A stretch of DNA of 64,000 nucleotides, from positions 640,399-704,398 of the forward strand of contig NGZR01000007.1 of the NCBI GenBank assembly GCA_002197995.1, read 5' to 3'. The notes below the pieces were generated by a model. That model had not been told where the DNA came from. It worked only from the letters and a program-made list of their open reading frames with translations, and searched no databases. Of this stretch, positions 22,540-34,200 are shown piece after piece (positions within the stretch are counted from its first letter, which is position 1; every line of letters starts with the position of its first letter). The DNA comes from Gaeumannomyces sp. JS-464 (lineage: Eukaryota > Ascomycota > Sordariomycetes > Magnaporthales > Magnaporthaceae). A program made the position numbers and the translations under genes.

Positions 22540-25500
22540 CATGGCAGACGCCCTTGTGATGTTTCGCCATCTTCGGTTGGCTGATTTTTCCCGGGCTCGT
22601 TCCATCGGGCGTTACTTTTCACGGTTAGTTTTCTTGGTAGGACGAGATGGCTAGGGCAGCTTCTGCAGGGATCGAAAAAAGGCGGGCGGCGTTAGCTAGG
22701 GACACTCATCGGGACATGGAGGCTTTCGGGGCGTTAACCTCGGTGTTGGTGCCGGATTCCCTCGAGCCTCCCCACAAATCGGATCTTTTCTGGTGAAAGC
22801 AGCATCCGACAACCAAACAGAGGGCACATTGATTCTCCTCTCGACTGGAATGTGATAGAAGCAGAGCCATCATGTGGTCGACTGCCGGTAGGCTAGCTCC
22901 GGGAATTCCCTGAGATGCTTGGCAGCGTCACCGCGAGGCAGCAAGATCACGGGATGCGCAGTTTGATCTTTGGAATCGTTCCAAGACCAGGCCCCGAGAT
23001 TCAGTATCACGTGGGGCGCTGGGAGGTTTGTGGTAGTGTCGCGTGCTTTCCTTTTTCGGGCTCGTCGTCCCATCCAGCGTCTTTGCCGCGTATGCCGTCT
23101 ACTGACTGCGAGCATTTTCTTTTGTTTTTCCGTTGTCTCGGATCCGCCCGGCCCACGATGACGTGGGCACAGCCCAATCAGAAGGCACCGGCGTCTATGT
23201 GGTTGCACAGCTTTGGCATGATACCACCCTTCCCAGACCAGAGCCCGGCATTCCCATCCCATCGTCGCACGGCATCTTCCAGAGGGCGTCGTTGCCTCGT
23301 TCCCTTGCTCACCGCCTTGGGCCGCCAAGACAAAAGAGGGAAAAAGGGAGGAGGGGCAGGAGCACAAGAGTGCTGCTGCTCTCGGGGAACCACCAACCAT
23401 GGTCGTCTGTTGGCGCTGGGTGTGAGGGTGGTGGTGATCTCCATGTGATTTGCGCGCGAAATCTGGGTTGAACTAACCGCGTGGCTTTTTGACGTCTTGT
23501 GTGGGTTTTCCTCGACGGATTTGCAAGGAGGCGCTGGGGCCGCCGACACCCGGCGCTTCCTGCGGATGGGCTCTACATGCCAGCCTCTTTTTTTTTCTCG
23601 ATTTATTCTCCGCCTTTCTTTCGGGAGGGGGGAAGGAAGCTCGTTCTGTGCTACCAGCCATGCATGGCGCGCCCATCAACCACCGAGGAAATCGGCCGAG
23701 AAGCGATAGTGTGCCTATCACGACATGACATCTATCGATGGATAGAGATGGATGAGAGGGGAAAAAAAAGAAGCGACCGGCTTGCCAAAACGGGAGACTG
23801 ACCGACAGATCCGCCGTTGCTCCCGTCCTTGGGCTGCTTGTTGCGATGGCCGAACTGGCGCCGGACTCGGACGCGCTTTTCCCTTGCTTTTCCTTTTCTC
23901 CTCCTTCTCCCTTTTTATTCACTCTTCCCGCCCGTTTGTGTCACCTAATAAAAGGTTGTGATCAATCAGCACAAGGAGAGCAAACACTGGACGTTTTCTC
24001 GCTCCCACAGCCTCCCGCCGACAAGCAGGACAACAGAGTGCACAACGGCCCCTCTTGGCGCTCATTCCAAATCCACTCGTGGTCGTCGCAAGCCTCGTGT
24101 CTTTCGTGCCGTCCCCGTTTGGTGCGAGTTGAGCACGGAAAAGTCGACGGGCAGGCATGGCTAGAAAGCCGCGCGGGTGGCCGCAGGGTTCCATGAGGCC
24201 ATGGCTGGCCGAAAACGAGGTCCCTCGGTGCCCGGCCAATACCTTCACTTGGCGCCTTTTGGCCCATGCTTTTCTTTCGGCGCTCTTTTTTTTTCTTTCT
24301 TGGCCGATTAATTCTCTTTTCCTCTTTCTCTACCCTTGTGGCCATCTCTTGTGCTTCCCTTTCCTGCAGCCTGCCGCGGCCGGGCTCTAAATTTGGCCCT
24401 AGACATTCCCGAGCGGCCAGGGTTCTTGAGGTCCGTCTGTTGACGACTGACTGACTGACTGCCTATGTCCGAGCCCGAGAACGAAACTGATCGACCCACC
24501 CATGGCCAAAGAAGACATTGTGGGAAAGGGTAGGTGGGTTTACGCTGAGGATGCGCCTCCATGTGTCTGCACGGTGAGGGGTTGTGACCAGTGAGGCCGC
24601 CCATCAACGTCGCGAAACCCCAAGTGAGAGGGGGTGAGAACGAGGTGCTACCACATAGAAAAAATGTCACTGTCCTGTCGCTCCCGGGGAGGCCACGCCA
24701 GTTCCTGCATCTCATCCCGTCTATTCTTGATCCCTCGGCTGGGAACCCAAGGTACCTGGCCTGTGAAGTGCTGGCATCCACGTGGAGCAACATGGGATGG
24801 CATCATCGTACCTTGCCGGCAAGGGGCAAACGCAGCATTTCCCCTTGCATTCACTCTTCTTCTTTCAGCCGCCAGCCTCCATGCAGCCACATCTCGACGG
24901 GCGTCTGTCTATACGAGCCTTGTGGAATGACGAGAGCCGGCCGATCTTCACGGGTGACCATTCTCATTTGGGTTTCCTTGTCCGTTGTCGTCGATTTTGT
25001 TCTTCCACGTATTCATCTTTGTTCCCTTCTGTGGCGCCACCGCGGCCCGGATGGCTTGTTCCCTTGTTTTTTCATCCCATATCCGCTCTGGCGGTAAGAA
25101 AGATCCCCAGGTCCGGGCCTTTCTTTCGTGCCCCCACGCACCGCACCGCATCTGCAGTTGCATGCTCCTCGTGTTCACTTCCCCGGGGGAGCGGCGGGAA
25201 AGATCAACGCAGCATGTAGGATAGAGGGAGGGGAAGAAAATGTAGTGTTGGTGGCCCACCCCACCCTCGCCCGGTTGCCGGGTCGGACTCAGAGATGGGA
25301 TGCGGTTCCTCGTCGGCGCAACAAAGGGAGACCCTCTGTAGGAGCTGATGCAGCCCATCTTGTTGTGCATTCACCGTGGCTGTTTGTAGAACGCTTCAGG
25401 TTGCTCTATATCAGGTGGTTTGCCTCCCTCATCATTCCTTCTTCCTCTTCCTCCTCTAGGTCCAGCTCGATTCTAGTTGTCCCCCAAACATTGAAGGTCC

Positions 25501-25665
25501 TGGGATTGTCCTCACCTTCCACTCAGCCAGGAGCCAGTCCCATCTCCCCACTCTACTACTCTCCTACATATCTGGGTGTATCTACCTTTTCACATCTTCC
25601 TACACACAACGTGAAACACCTACTATCGACAGTCTTGGAAAACAAGGCCCAAGCTATAGATCGCG
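22540..25665. other. 3.1-kb intergenic region before the tyrosinase gene
   Basis: It contains pyrimidine-rich tracts near 23580, 23900 and 24290, and a polypyrimidine stretch with CT-rich segments immediately upstream of the tyrosinase start. Overlapping short frames show no recognisable domain. Confidence 0.5.
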
Positions 25666-28012
25666 ATGTTGCTGTCAGGCGCCTCCCTTGCTGCTGCCCT
25701 CCTCTTCCTCCTGCCCCTGAACGCCTTAGCACAGCAGATTCCCGTGACCGGGATCCAAGTTGGAGGTGACGGGAGCCCGCCCCGAGTACGAAGGAACGTC
25801 AAGGATCTCCAGCGGAATGGCGGTGCAGAATGGTACGTGAGGCTTTCCTTTCTTTTAATAGGCCTTGCTGCTGGTCGCTAACCCGGGTTGATATTTCAAG
25901 GGATCTGTTTATTCTGGGCTTGACGGCTCTGCAAGATGACAAGGAGACAAACGAGCTGTCGTATTTCCAGCTGATGGGTGCGTTGTCTATCACCCAACTA
26001 CCGCCTTGACGATAGTGGGATTTTGCTTCTGACCTGCGGCCCTCTATCAAAACAGGAATTCATGGGCGCCCCTATATACCGTGGAACGGCGTTGACCAGG
26101 TCCCTGGTGGCGGATACGGAGGATTCTGTCCACACAACGTACGCACACGTCTATCCGCTTGTGGCCATATCAAGGGGAAAAATCAACCAGAGGCTGATGT
26201 GTCTCTTTCTAGAATGTCCTCTTTGCGTCATGGCACCGGCCATTCTTGGCCATATACGAGGTACGAAGTATTCCGCGTTCTGGACTCGGGGCCATAATCT
26301 TGTTTGCTCTCTTGGCTAACAAAATCGCCACACCGCACCGCTGCTCTCCCACGACAGCAAGCACTGCACACGCACGTCGTCCGGATCGCGGCCGAGTACA
26401 AGGGCCAGGCCGCGCCCGTGTACCGGGCGGCGGCGCAGCGGGTGCGCATCCCGTACTGGGACTGGGCGGCGGGCGGCAGCGGCGAGAACGCGCGGCTGCC
26501 CGAGGCCGTGACGGCGCGCGAGGTGACGGTGACGACGCCGCAGGGCCGGACGTCGGTGCGCAACCCGCTCTACGGCTACCGGTTCCAGCGGCCGCCGGCC
26601 GAGTCGGGCATGCCCAACGACACGCTCGGCGCGCGCTTCGGCGAGACCAGGCGGGGGCCGACGGCCAACGGGACCGACGACTTTGGCGCCGTCAACGCGC
26701 AGCTCGAGGCCTACGCCGGCACGCTGCGGCGGCAGGTCTACAACGTCTTCACGCAGACGACGACGTTTGCGCAAATGTCGACCGAGCAGGTGCCCGGCAG
26801 CAGCTTCGAGTCGCCGCACAACAGCGTCCACAACATCGCCGGCGCCGGCGGCCACCTCCAGTTCCTCGACTGGTCCGCCTTCGACCCGGTCTTTGCGCTG
26901 CACCACTGCAACGTCGACCGGCTCGTGGCGCTCTGGCAGGCCGTCAACTACGACAGCGCCGTCCTCAACGGCAGCGCCTGGTCGGCCGGCCAGTTCGCCA
27001 CCCCGGCCGGCCAGGTCACGGCTGACTCGCCGCTCAAGCCCTTCTTCGCCAGCAACCAGTCCGGCCACTTCCACACCAGCCGCTCCGTCGCCGACGTGAC
27101 CAGGTTCGGCTACACGTACCCGGAGCTGCTGCCGCCGCTGCAGCAGCAGCAGTCGCAGCAGTCCCAGGGCGGCAGCGGCAGTGGCAGTGGCAACGGCAGC
27201 AGCGGGCGGCGGCAGGAGCTGTCGCGCGAGGAACTGCGCAGGCTGGTCATGCAGCGCGTCAACGAGCTGTACGGGAGCCAGGCCGGCTCCGGGCAGCACC
27301 TGGGCAAGAGGAGCAGCACCAGCAGGCGGGGAGTGCCCGCCGCCAAGGGCAACAACGGCTCCGCGGCCGCGCGCAGGGACTACGAGCTGCAGATCCGGGC
27401 CGAGAGGGACAAGCTGGACCTGCCGGCCCAGATCGGCGTCTTTGTGCGCGGGCGGCTGGCCGGCCAGGTCTCGCTGCTCGGCATGCCCAAGACGGGCGTC
27501 AGCTTCTCGGTCCTGCCCCTCGACGGCGTCCTGACGGAGCTGGGCATCGTCGAGAACAGGACCGAGGCCGCCGTGCTGCCCATACTGAGGGGCGAGCTTA
27601 GGCTTGAGATCCGCAAGGTACGCACTACCAAAGGGCGCCCCTTTCCTTCACACCGATCGTCGGGGGAGGATCGTGACACATCCTCTCGCTCGCTTTCTCC
27701 CACGGCGATACGTTGCACTCCCCAACCCGCTGCACATCTTAGCCTCTCTCTCCCTACCGTCGTCTCTCCCCTACGTCATATCCCCCAGCTCCCGATCGCG
27801 CCCACTACTGCTGCTCCATCTAACAAAAAACACCACACCGCAATCTCTGTGCTATACAGTGCGACGGCACCGAGATCTCGGCCGCGTCGATCCCAGGCCT
27901 GGAGCTCGAGGTGCAGAGCCGGGCGTACACGCCCGGCGAGCGCAGGTTCGACTTCCCCAGCTTCGGGGCGGTGAGCAAGGTCGCCGTCCACCCCATCGCG
28001 CCGCCGTCGTAG
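25666..28012 (+). CDS. Secreted tyrosinase (type-3 copper monophenol oxidase)
   Basis: Six exons: 25666-25832, 25901-25977, 26056-26138, 26213-26260, 26358-27617, 27860-28012, all GT-AG, giving an uninterrupted 595-residue protein. An N-terminal hydrophobic signal peptide (about residues 1-22, ending ALAQ) predicts secretion. The CuA site has H84 in GIHGRPYIPW, H108 in GFCPH and H117 in ASWHRPF. C106, two residues before H108, matches the cysteine that forms the thioether bridge in fungal tyrosinases. The CuB site has H279 and H283 in SPHNSVHN and the HH pair at 307-308 in FALHHCNVDRL. A Gln/Gly/Ser-rich linker follows, with a possible Kex2-type LGKR|SS cleavage point, then a C-terminal domain like the tyrosinase activation-shielding domain (LPAQIGVFV, FSVLPLDGVLTELGI). 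It oxidises phenols to o-quinones, for example in pigment formation. Four short exons split the CuA region; the fifth intron (242 nt) is long for this genome. It converges with the esterase gene 0.9 kb downstream. Confidence 0.93.
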
Positions 28013-28912
28013 AGCGGCAGCGGCGGGTGCGGGAGGACGGCGGTGGCGGCGGCGGCAGCGGGCGTGAGAGACGCGCCGGCGGCGGGCAACCGGACGATGC
28101 GGTACCTGCTCGCTCGCCAGGGCGCCCCTCATGCTCCCCGTCGCGCTTCTGCGCCCCTCCCCTAGGGGCTGGGAGCTGAAAGCAAGCGTCTGCTGCCAAT
28201 TGCTTAGCTGTGGCCGCCCAAGGCCAGAAATACGGCCGAGGAGTCGGAGAAGGTGGTAGTCTCGAGATGGAGGCCATCGAGGATAATATGAGCCCAGAGC
28301 ACGCACCTTGCTCGCCTTTTTCCCATTTGAGCTTTTTTCCTTTAGCTTCATGCACTTTAATGACCTTTCCCTTCTTTCTCTTTAATCCCTCTCTTTCTTG
28401 GTCGTCGGTGAGGGTTTGTCTCAGCTTCGTAATTCTAGGCGCTGTTGGGGTTCCACCGAGTATCGTTTCCAAGTTCTGTATATGGTATTTTTTTTTCTGC
28501 TCATATAGAGAAAACGAAAAAGAAAAATACATCGGGATTAGCCCTTCCTCTCTCCACGACGCCCTTTTGTTGGACTGTCGATGCTGTGCACTCCCGCCCT
28601 GGTTCCCCAAGCGTCCACCCTGCATCAACACCGACTTTACACCGCGCCGTTGATCATTACTGGTTTCATGCTGCCGATACCCGAAGAGGCGGGCGAGCCT
28701 GGGCGGTGTCTTAGATGGTGTTCCAGACACGGCATGGGAATAGCACGGATCGGGGCAAGGAGGGCGCCGGCAGAGCCCAATGCTGGCTGCATGTGGCACC
28801 CCTTGTCTGCCGTGCTGCGCCGAGCGCCGCTCTCCAACCATGGAGTAGAGTAGGTACAGGCAGCAATACATCAGAGCCATGTGACGGCACACTCCCCTTG
28901 TCATCCCCACAT
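28013..28912. other. Convergent 3' intergenic region, tyrosinase/carboxylesterase
   Basis: About 0.9 kb of shared 3' flank, T-rich in its centre (28330-28520). No gene is seen. Confidence 0.5.
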
Positions 28913-31238
28913 CTACCGAGACTCGAACCAGGTCAGCGGCATCTCCAGCGCCCGGCACCTGTCGAGCCCGACGTAGCCGTCCATGCGGGCCTCGTACTGC
29001 AGCAACCTGATGCGCCGCGCGTCCTCCTCCTTCTCCGCCGCCGACTCCGGCGCGTCCGCACGGGCCCAGATCCCGTGCGCCTCAACCTGCGCCAGCGTCG
29101 ACCAGTAGCCCCTGGCGCGCAGGTACGCCCTGTCCGGGTTCGGGTCCAGGGCGTGCGCGAACGCGGCCCACTGGTCCACGACCGTCCGTGTGAAGGTAAG
29201 ATCGCGCCCGTCGCGGTCGGGCAGGCCGCGGCGGGGCCAGGTGCCGAAAACGATCATCTGTTGAGAAATAAGAGGTTGTGTTGGTTGGTCAGCTCAGTAC
29301 TTGGATAATAAGCAGCTGAAAAAAAAAGGCTGGAAAGATCGGGTTCCTTTAGACTTGCCTGCTCTCCCGCATGACATTTGTAATAATCCTTGAACTCGGG
29401 CGCGTCCGAGCCGCACTGCGGCGTCGTGTACCCAACGGGGTTGTAGGTCCGGTTGAAGCGATACGCGTAGAGCGCCCGGAACGCTGCCGACGGGCCCGGG
29501 CGCGACGCGCTGTAGACGGTCGCCTGCTCGGAGCACGTGTACACGCCGTCGGTCATGACGCGCACCACGGCGTCGAGCTTCTCGGCCTCGGTGGGGTTGG
29601 GCGGGATGCCAAAGGCCGGGCTGGCCAGGATCTTGTCCACGATGCCCGCCACGTACGGCAGCTGGAGGCCCCTGAAGAAGGCGGCGAGGTCGCCGTCGGG
29701 CGGCTTGGCGTATTCGACGGCGAACTCGTCGCGGTTGACGCCCGTCATCAAGGTCACGTTGGCCGTGTAGGACGGCGCGCTGCCGTTGAGGCGCAGCGTG
29801 CCCGAGACGAGGTACTCGCCGTCCTCGACCATCAGGATGGCCTGCGGGTCCGCCTCGACGATGGCCCTCCCGTCCAGGCGGCGCATGCACGCGACCGGGT
29901 CGGCGTCGCCGATGCACCCCAGCCTCGTGAGCAGCGGCGCCGAGAAGAAGCCGTACGCGAACGCGGGCGACGAGTACGACGCGGCGGTGCCGCCCTCGGT
30001 CGGGGCGCGCCCGGACGGCCCGGACTGGCTGATGGCGGCGTGGAAGAGCCCCGCGGCCTTTGGGCTGGCCAGCAGGGCGCGCACGAGCATGGCGCCGGCC
30101 GACTCGCCAAAGATGGTGATGCGGGCCGGGTCGCCGCCAAAGTTGTTGTCGCGCACCCAGAGCAGGCCTTGGACGAGGTCGCTGAGCCCGTAGTTTCCGC
30201 GGTGCACGCCGTCGGCAAAGGCTAGCCAGCCGAGCGAGCCGACGCGGTAGTTGAGCGAGACGACAACGACGTCGCCGCGCGAGGCCAGCATCGTGCCGTC
30301 CGTGTTGGCGTTCTTCCACGAGCCCGCCGTAAAGGCGCCGCCGTAAATATAAAACATGACAGGTTTCAGCTTTGGCTGCGGCATGTCGTCCTGGCTCACG
30401 GGCGGCGAGGGCGGCAGGTAAGGGGTCCAGATGTTCATAAAGAGACAGTCCTCGGTGCTCCCGCTTTTAACCTCGCCAACCCTCTGCAGGCAGTCGCCGA
30501 CGGCGTCCAGGGCCGGGATCGGCGCGGCGCGGTCGGCGGCGGTCGGCACGTAGGGCCTGGCGTGCTCGAACCGGGTGGGCGTGGCGGCGAAGCGCACGCC
30601 CCTGAACTTCCACACGAAGAAGTCACGGAAGCCCCTGTACACGAGGCCGCCGCCGGCCTCCTGGTTGACCACGAAGGCGTGTGTGGTTGTTGTTGGACCG
30701 CCAGTCCAGCACCGGGGCCGACTGCGTGCACAGGGCCGGCAGCCTGCCGCCGCCGGCGCAGTCGACCTCGGACACGGCTCCCGCGGCGTCGACGGCCCTG
30801 CAGCTGCCGCTTGCGCCCTTGGACACCCAGAACAGCTGGGCGCGCGGGAACACGCCCTGGTAGACCTGGTAGGAGAGGGAGCTGTTCAGGCCGTCGGCGA
30901 AGGAGGCAGCCTCGGGGCTCCAGAGCGACTCGCCCAAGAGCCTGCAGGCCTTGTCGGCATCGTCCTGCAGCGCCAGCCTGTGGAGCAGCAATGCAGCCGA
31001 GCCGTTCTTGGGACTGTCTACACGCCGACAAGATCGACCATTAGACCAACACGGCGCCCATGGGGCGAGCTACATCGATGGCAGCGAAAGGGGCAAACTC
31101 ACTGCTCAGGTCGTTGTCTGACAGAATAGTGACACCTCCTCCGTGGAACTCGTTTTTGGGGAGGCAAGCGGCCCCAGCGGCCGAGACCGCCCAGCCGAGG
31201 ACCACGCCGGCGGCGGCAGCCTTGCGCACTCCTTTCAT
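28913..31238 (-). CDS. Secreted type-B carboxylesterase (alpha/beta hydrolase), with a frameshift
   Basis: Three exons on the minus strand: 31238-31103, 31017-29359 and 29257-28913 (stop TAG 28915-28913). A signal peptide is followed by a fungal-specific N-terminal region of about 200 residues (KACRLLGESLW, WVSKGASGSCRAVDAAG, LPALCTQSAP), then the COesterase fold (PF00135): FRGVRFA, EDCLFMNIWTP, the oxyanion-hole segment YIYGGAF, LNYRVGSLGWLA, nucleophile elbow GESAGAM, acidic residue in GVNRDEFAVEY and catalytic His in CHAGEQ. The first intron is 85 nt. The second (29358-29258, 101 nt) starts with GCAAGT, a GC-AG intron, and joins CHAGEQ to MIVFGTW in phase with family expectation. At 30676-30685, in an AC repeat, the frame breaks between RSNNNHT and AFVVNQEAGGG; restoring two bases gives about 713 residues. 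It probably hydrolyses extracellular esters; the substrate is unknown. Confidence 0.88.
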
Positions 31239-34200
31239 CGTCTCTACTGCGCAGCGTGACGGGACGGGGAGACCTTGGGCGCACAGAGCCGTGGTGGGGA
31301 GAGCCCGATCGGTTGCCGTGGTGGTAGGCCGACCCCATCACGGCGACTCTTGCTGTAGCATGTATATATATTTCACGACATCACGTTCGATTCTAGAGGT
31401 ATCAGGTCAACGGCTCGGGCGGATAACGGCCCGACGAGGTTTCCAAGGCGTCCTCTGTCCGCCATTTTCTGCACAGTCCTTTCAAAGGATCGCGGGGAAG
31501 AGACAGGACATGACAAAGAATTCCTCGACGTGATGGCGGCTAAATTGCCATGCGGGGGAGCTTACACGAAGTTGTGGCTGTGGTAGCCAAGTTCCCTTCC
31601 GCGCTCGTCCCAAGATCCAATTGAGTCCACCTCGTCTGTCTGCCTGTGTAGCATCATGGTCCTGGTCCTTGGGCATATTCGTCTGTACAGAGAGGTGTGA
31701 CGTGCAGAAAACCCGAGAGTTCCGACGAGTTGCTTGGCCACGAATCCTTCCAGCATTGGGCCGCAAACCTACCGGGAAATAACACATCTTGACGAGGCCA
31801 TAAAGAGACAAACTATCGAAAAGTCATCGGACGGCACGCGCCGACGATCCGGACGACTGCAGGGCCTCCAACGCCGCCGCCGCCCTGGGCCCGATCGATC
31901 GGCGTCTGGCTTGCGGGGTTCATCTGTCGTCTGCCAAAGAAGTGCACATGGAAACGAAACAGGATCCCGATTCAGCCCCAAGAGACGGTTGATGACTCTT
32001 GGCTTGCCCTGAGGCCGACGACTGAATAAGACGGCCGACTTGGAGGATCGTGTCGAATCGCGGACTTCGTCTCGCACATCATCACTCATCCTGCCAAGGA
32101 CATGTCCGAGTCGGAGGGTGGTGGCAAGTATGCCCAAGGGCTCCGTCTGTGTTGGGACCGGCGCACTGGACTAGCAGGCGTTGGGGGGATTGCAAAGTCT
32201 GAAGAAGCCACTCGACCGGTGTTGCCGAATCATGAGATCAAGACTCGGCTTCTGGCTGGGAATGAATCACTGAAGCTGAATGCTCTCTAGCCCAGTGAGG
32301 AGTCATCCTGATCAGGGAGGGTGCCAGAGTGCCAAAGCCCGTGGCGACCTGCAGAGGCCCGGCACGGAGAACTGGTGAACTTTCGAACGAGCCGGACGCG
32401 CCAGGCGCCGAGATAACTCCACTATACGGCAGACGGCAGCTTCTCCAATCTCATCCAGTCCGCTGCTACAATCCCATGTACATGGACTTCAGGTTAAGGA
32501 CGCCCAGGGTCACTCACCCGAGAATCACGGTGCAACCGTATGAGGCAAGGCAGGAGCAAGGCGTCAGGGCATTGATGGGTGATCCTCTCCTGCACGGCCC
32601 TTTCGTATGGGAACACCCACCCAGGCGGCATGCGGTGAGTTTGTCCAACGTAAGCGCCTGCAAGACGAAGTCGCTGCTCGTCGCTGGTTGAGGAAGAAAA
32701 AGTCCGCGGCCCGTTGGAACGGTGCTTTCGTCCCATATAATTGGGTCACTTTCGAACTCGTCGTTTCTTATTCAGGTCTTGGCAGTCTCGGGCTGTTTTG
32801 AACCACCAGGCCTCCCTGCCCTCCACCACTCCGCCCCTTTTTTCCGTCTTACCGCCCTGATCCAGGTTGTGGGGATGATCAATGCACACTAACGTTGGCG
32901 TTCCGTGTCGCGAGTCCTGGGCCTCCTGGGACGAACGAGTCGACGGGGAGCGTCGTCACGACGTTGCTGCGCTTGTGGAGGGCGACAGAGGAGAGGGGCG
33001 ATGGCGGGCGAGTCGGCGAGCGACAACAAAGCACGCGCTTTTCGTCCTCAGTCGGGCGGTCATTCAGAGTTTGCTGACGCAGCCACGCCCAACTGTTTTT
33101 TTTTTCTTCCTGCCTCGATTTGGTCAGCACGTCAGGTCGCACATGCATTTATGGTGTGTTCCCAAACCCGGCCGAAAGTTTTAGGTCATCCAAGGGCGCA
33201 GGTTTCCCAAAGGAGCAGCAGGATCTGCCGCAATCTCGCCACCACGGGCGGTGGCAGATGCGCCGAGAGAACCGGTTCCCGGAGTGCTCCAGAGAATCAA
33301 TAGAAGGATGGCGGTGACCATTACGAGATCGGCCATGTGTCTTGGCAGGGAAGCGATTACGGATGAAAGGCAGAAGGGCAAAGGCAAAAAAAGCACGGGA
33401 CAGCCGCCCACAGACGGTCGATCGGCGACGGCACAACACGATATGGGGACAGCATGGGAGAGCACCAGGGGATAAGAAAAAGGCCGTGGCATCACGAGGT
33501 CCAAAGTGTTAAAATTAGAACACGGCGACGAACCCCAGGATTTGGCAACGGGCAATCCGACGGTGAACCCACCGTGACTCGGCGAGACCACAGACAAGAG
33601 GAAGCCCGAGCCAGAGCCGGCACGCCACTCCACACTGCGCATTGCAGAAAATCTCGCTTCGGCACTCGTGTCCCGCCGGGTGGCTGTGGCTGGCTTTTGG
33701 CTGTTGGTGGCCTTTCGACTATTTGATCCACCTCTACCGCACGCAAGCTAACATGATCGTGGCCGACGTTCGTTGACGCCATGGTGCGAAAGTGCGCCGC
33801 AGCTAGTGGTAGCCAGTTGTGAGTCAAGAAACAAAAACAAAGCCCATTTTTTATGCTAAGGAATCGAAAACTGGCAGGCTGCTTCCATGTCGGTGCGGTG
33901 TTGGCAACGACGTCGCGTTTAATCTGATCTCTGTGTTGGTCGCACGGGAGCCATCGCCAATTTGATTGCTTCCATCCTGATCCGTTGTTCGTCACATGCC
34001 GGTTGCTGGTGTTGGCTGCAACCTGACCTGCACGCTGCAAGCAGGGTGCTGCAAGCAGGGCCCAGTCGGTTTTGCTGTCCCAATTGCTTTTTTATTTCCC
34101 CGCCCTCTCAGGTGCCAACCTCCCAGCACCGCCACGCAGTAGCCCAGGCTGCCTGACAACGTGCATGCATGCGCCAGCAAACCAGCCATACGGAGTAAAA

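Noticed and set aside
1..31238. A secondary-metabolite cluster (2OG oxygenase, MFS transporter, DapA-like aldolase, tyrosinase)
   Set aside because: There is no PKS, NRPS, terpene synthase or pathway regulator, and genes are separated by 2-9 kb, unlike fungal clusters.
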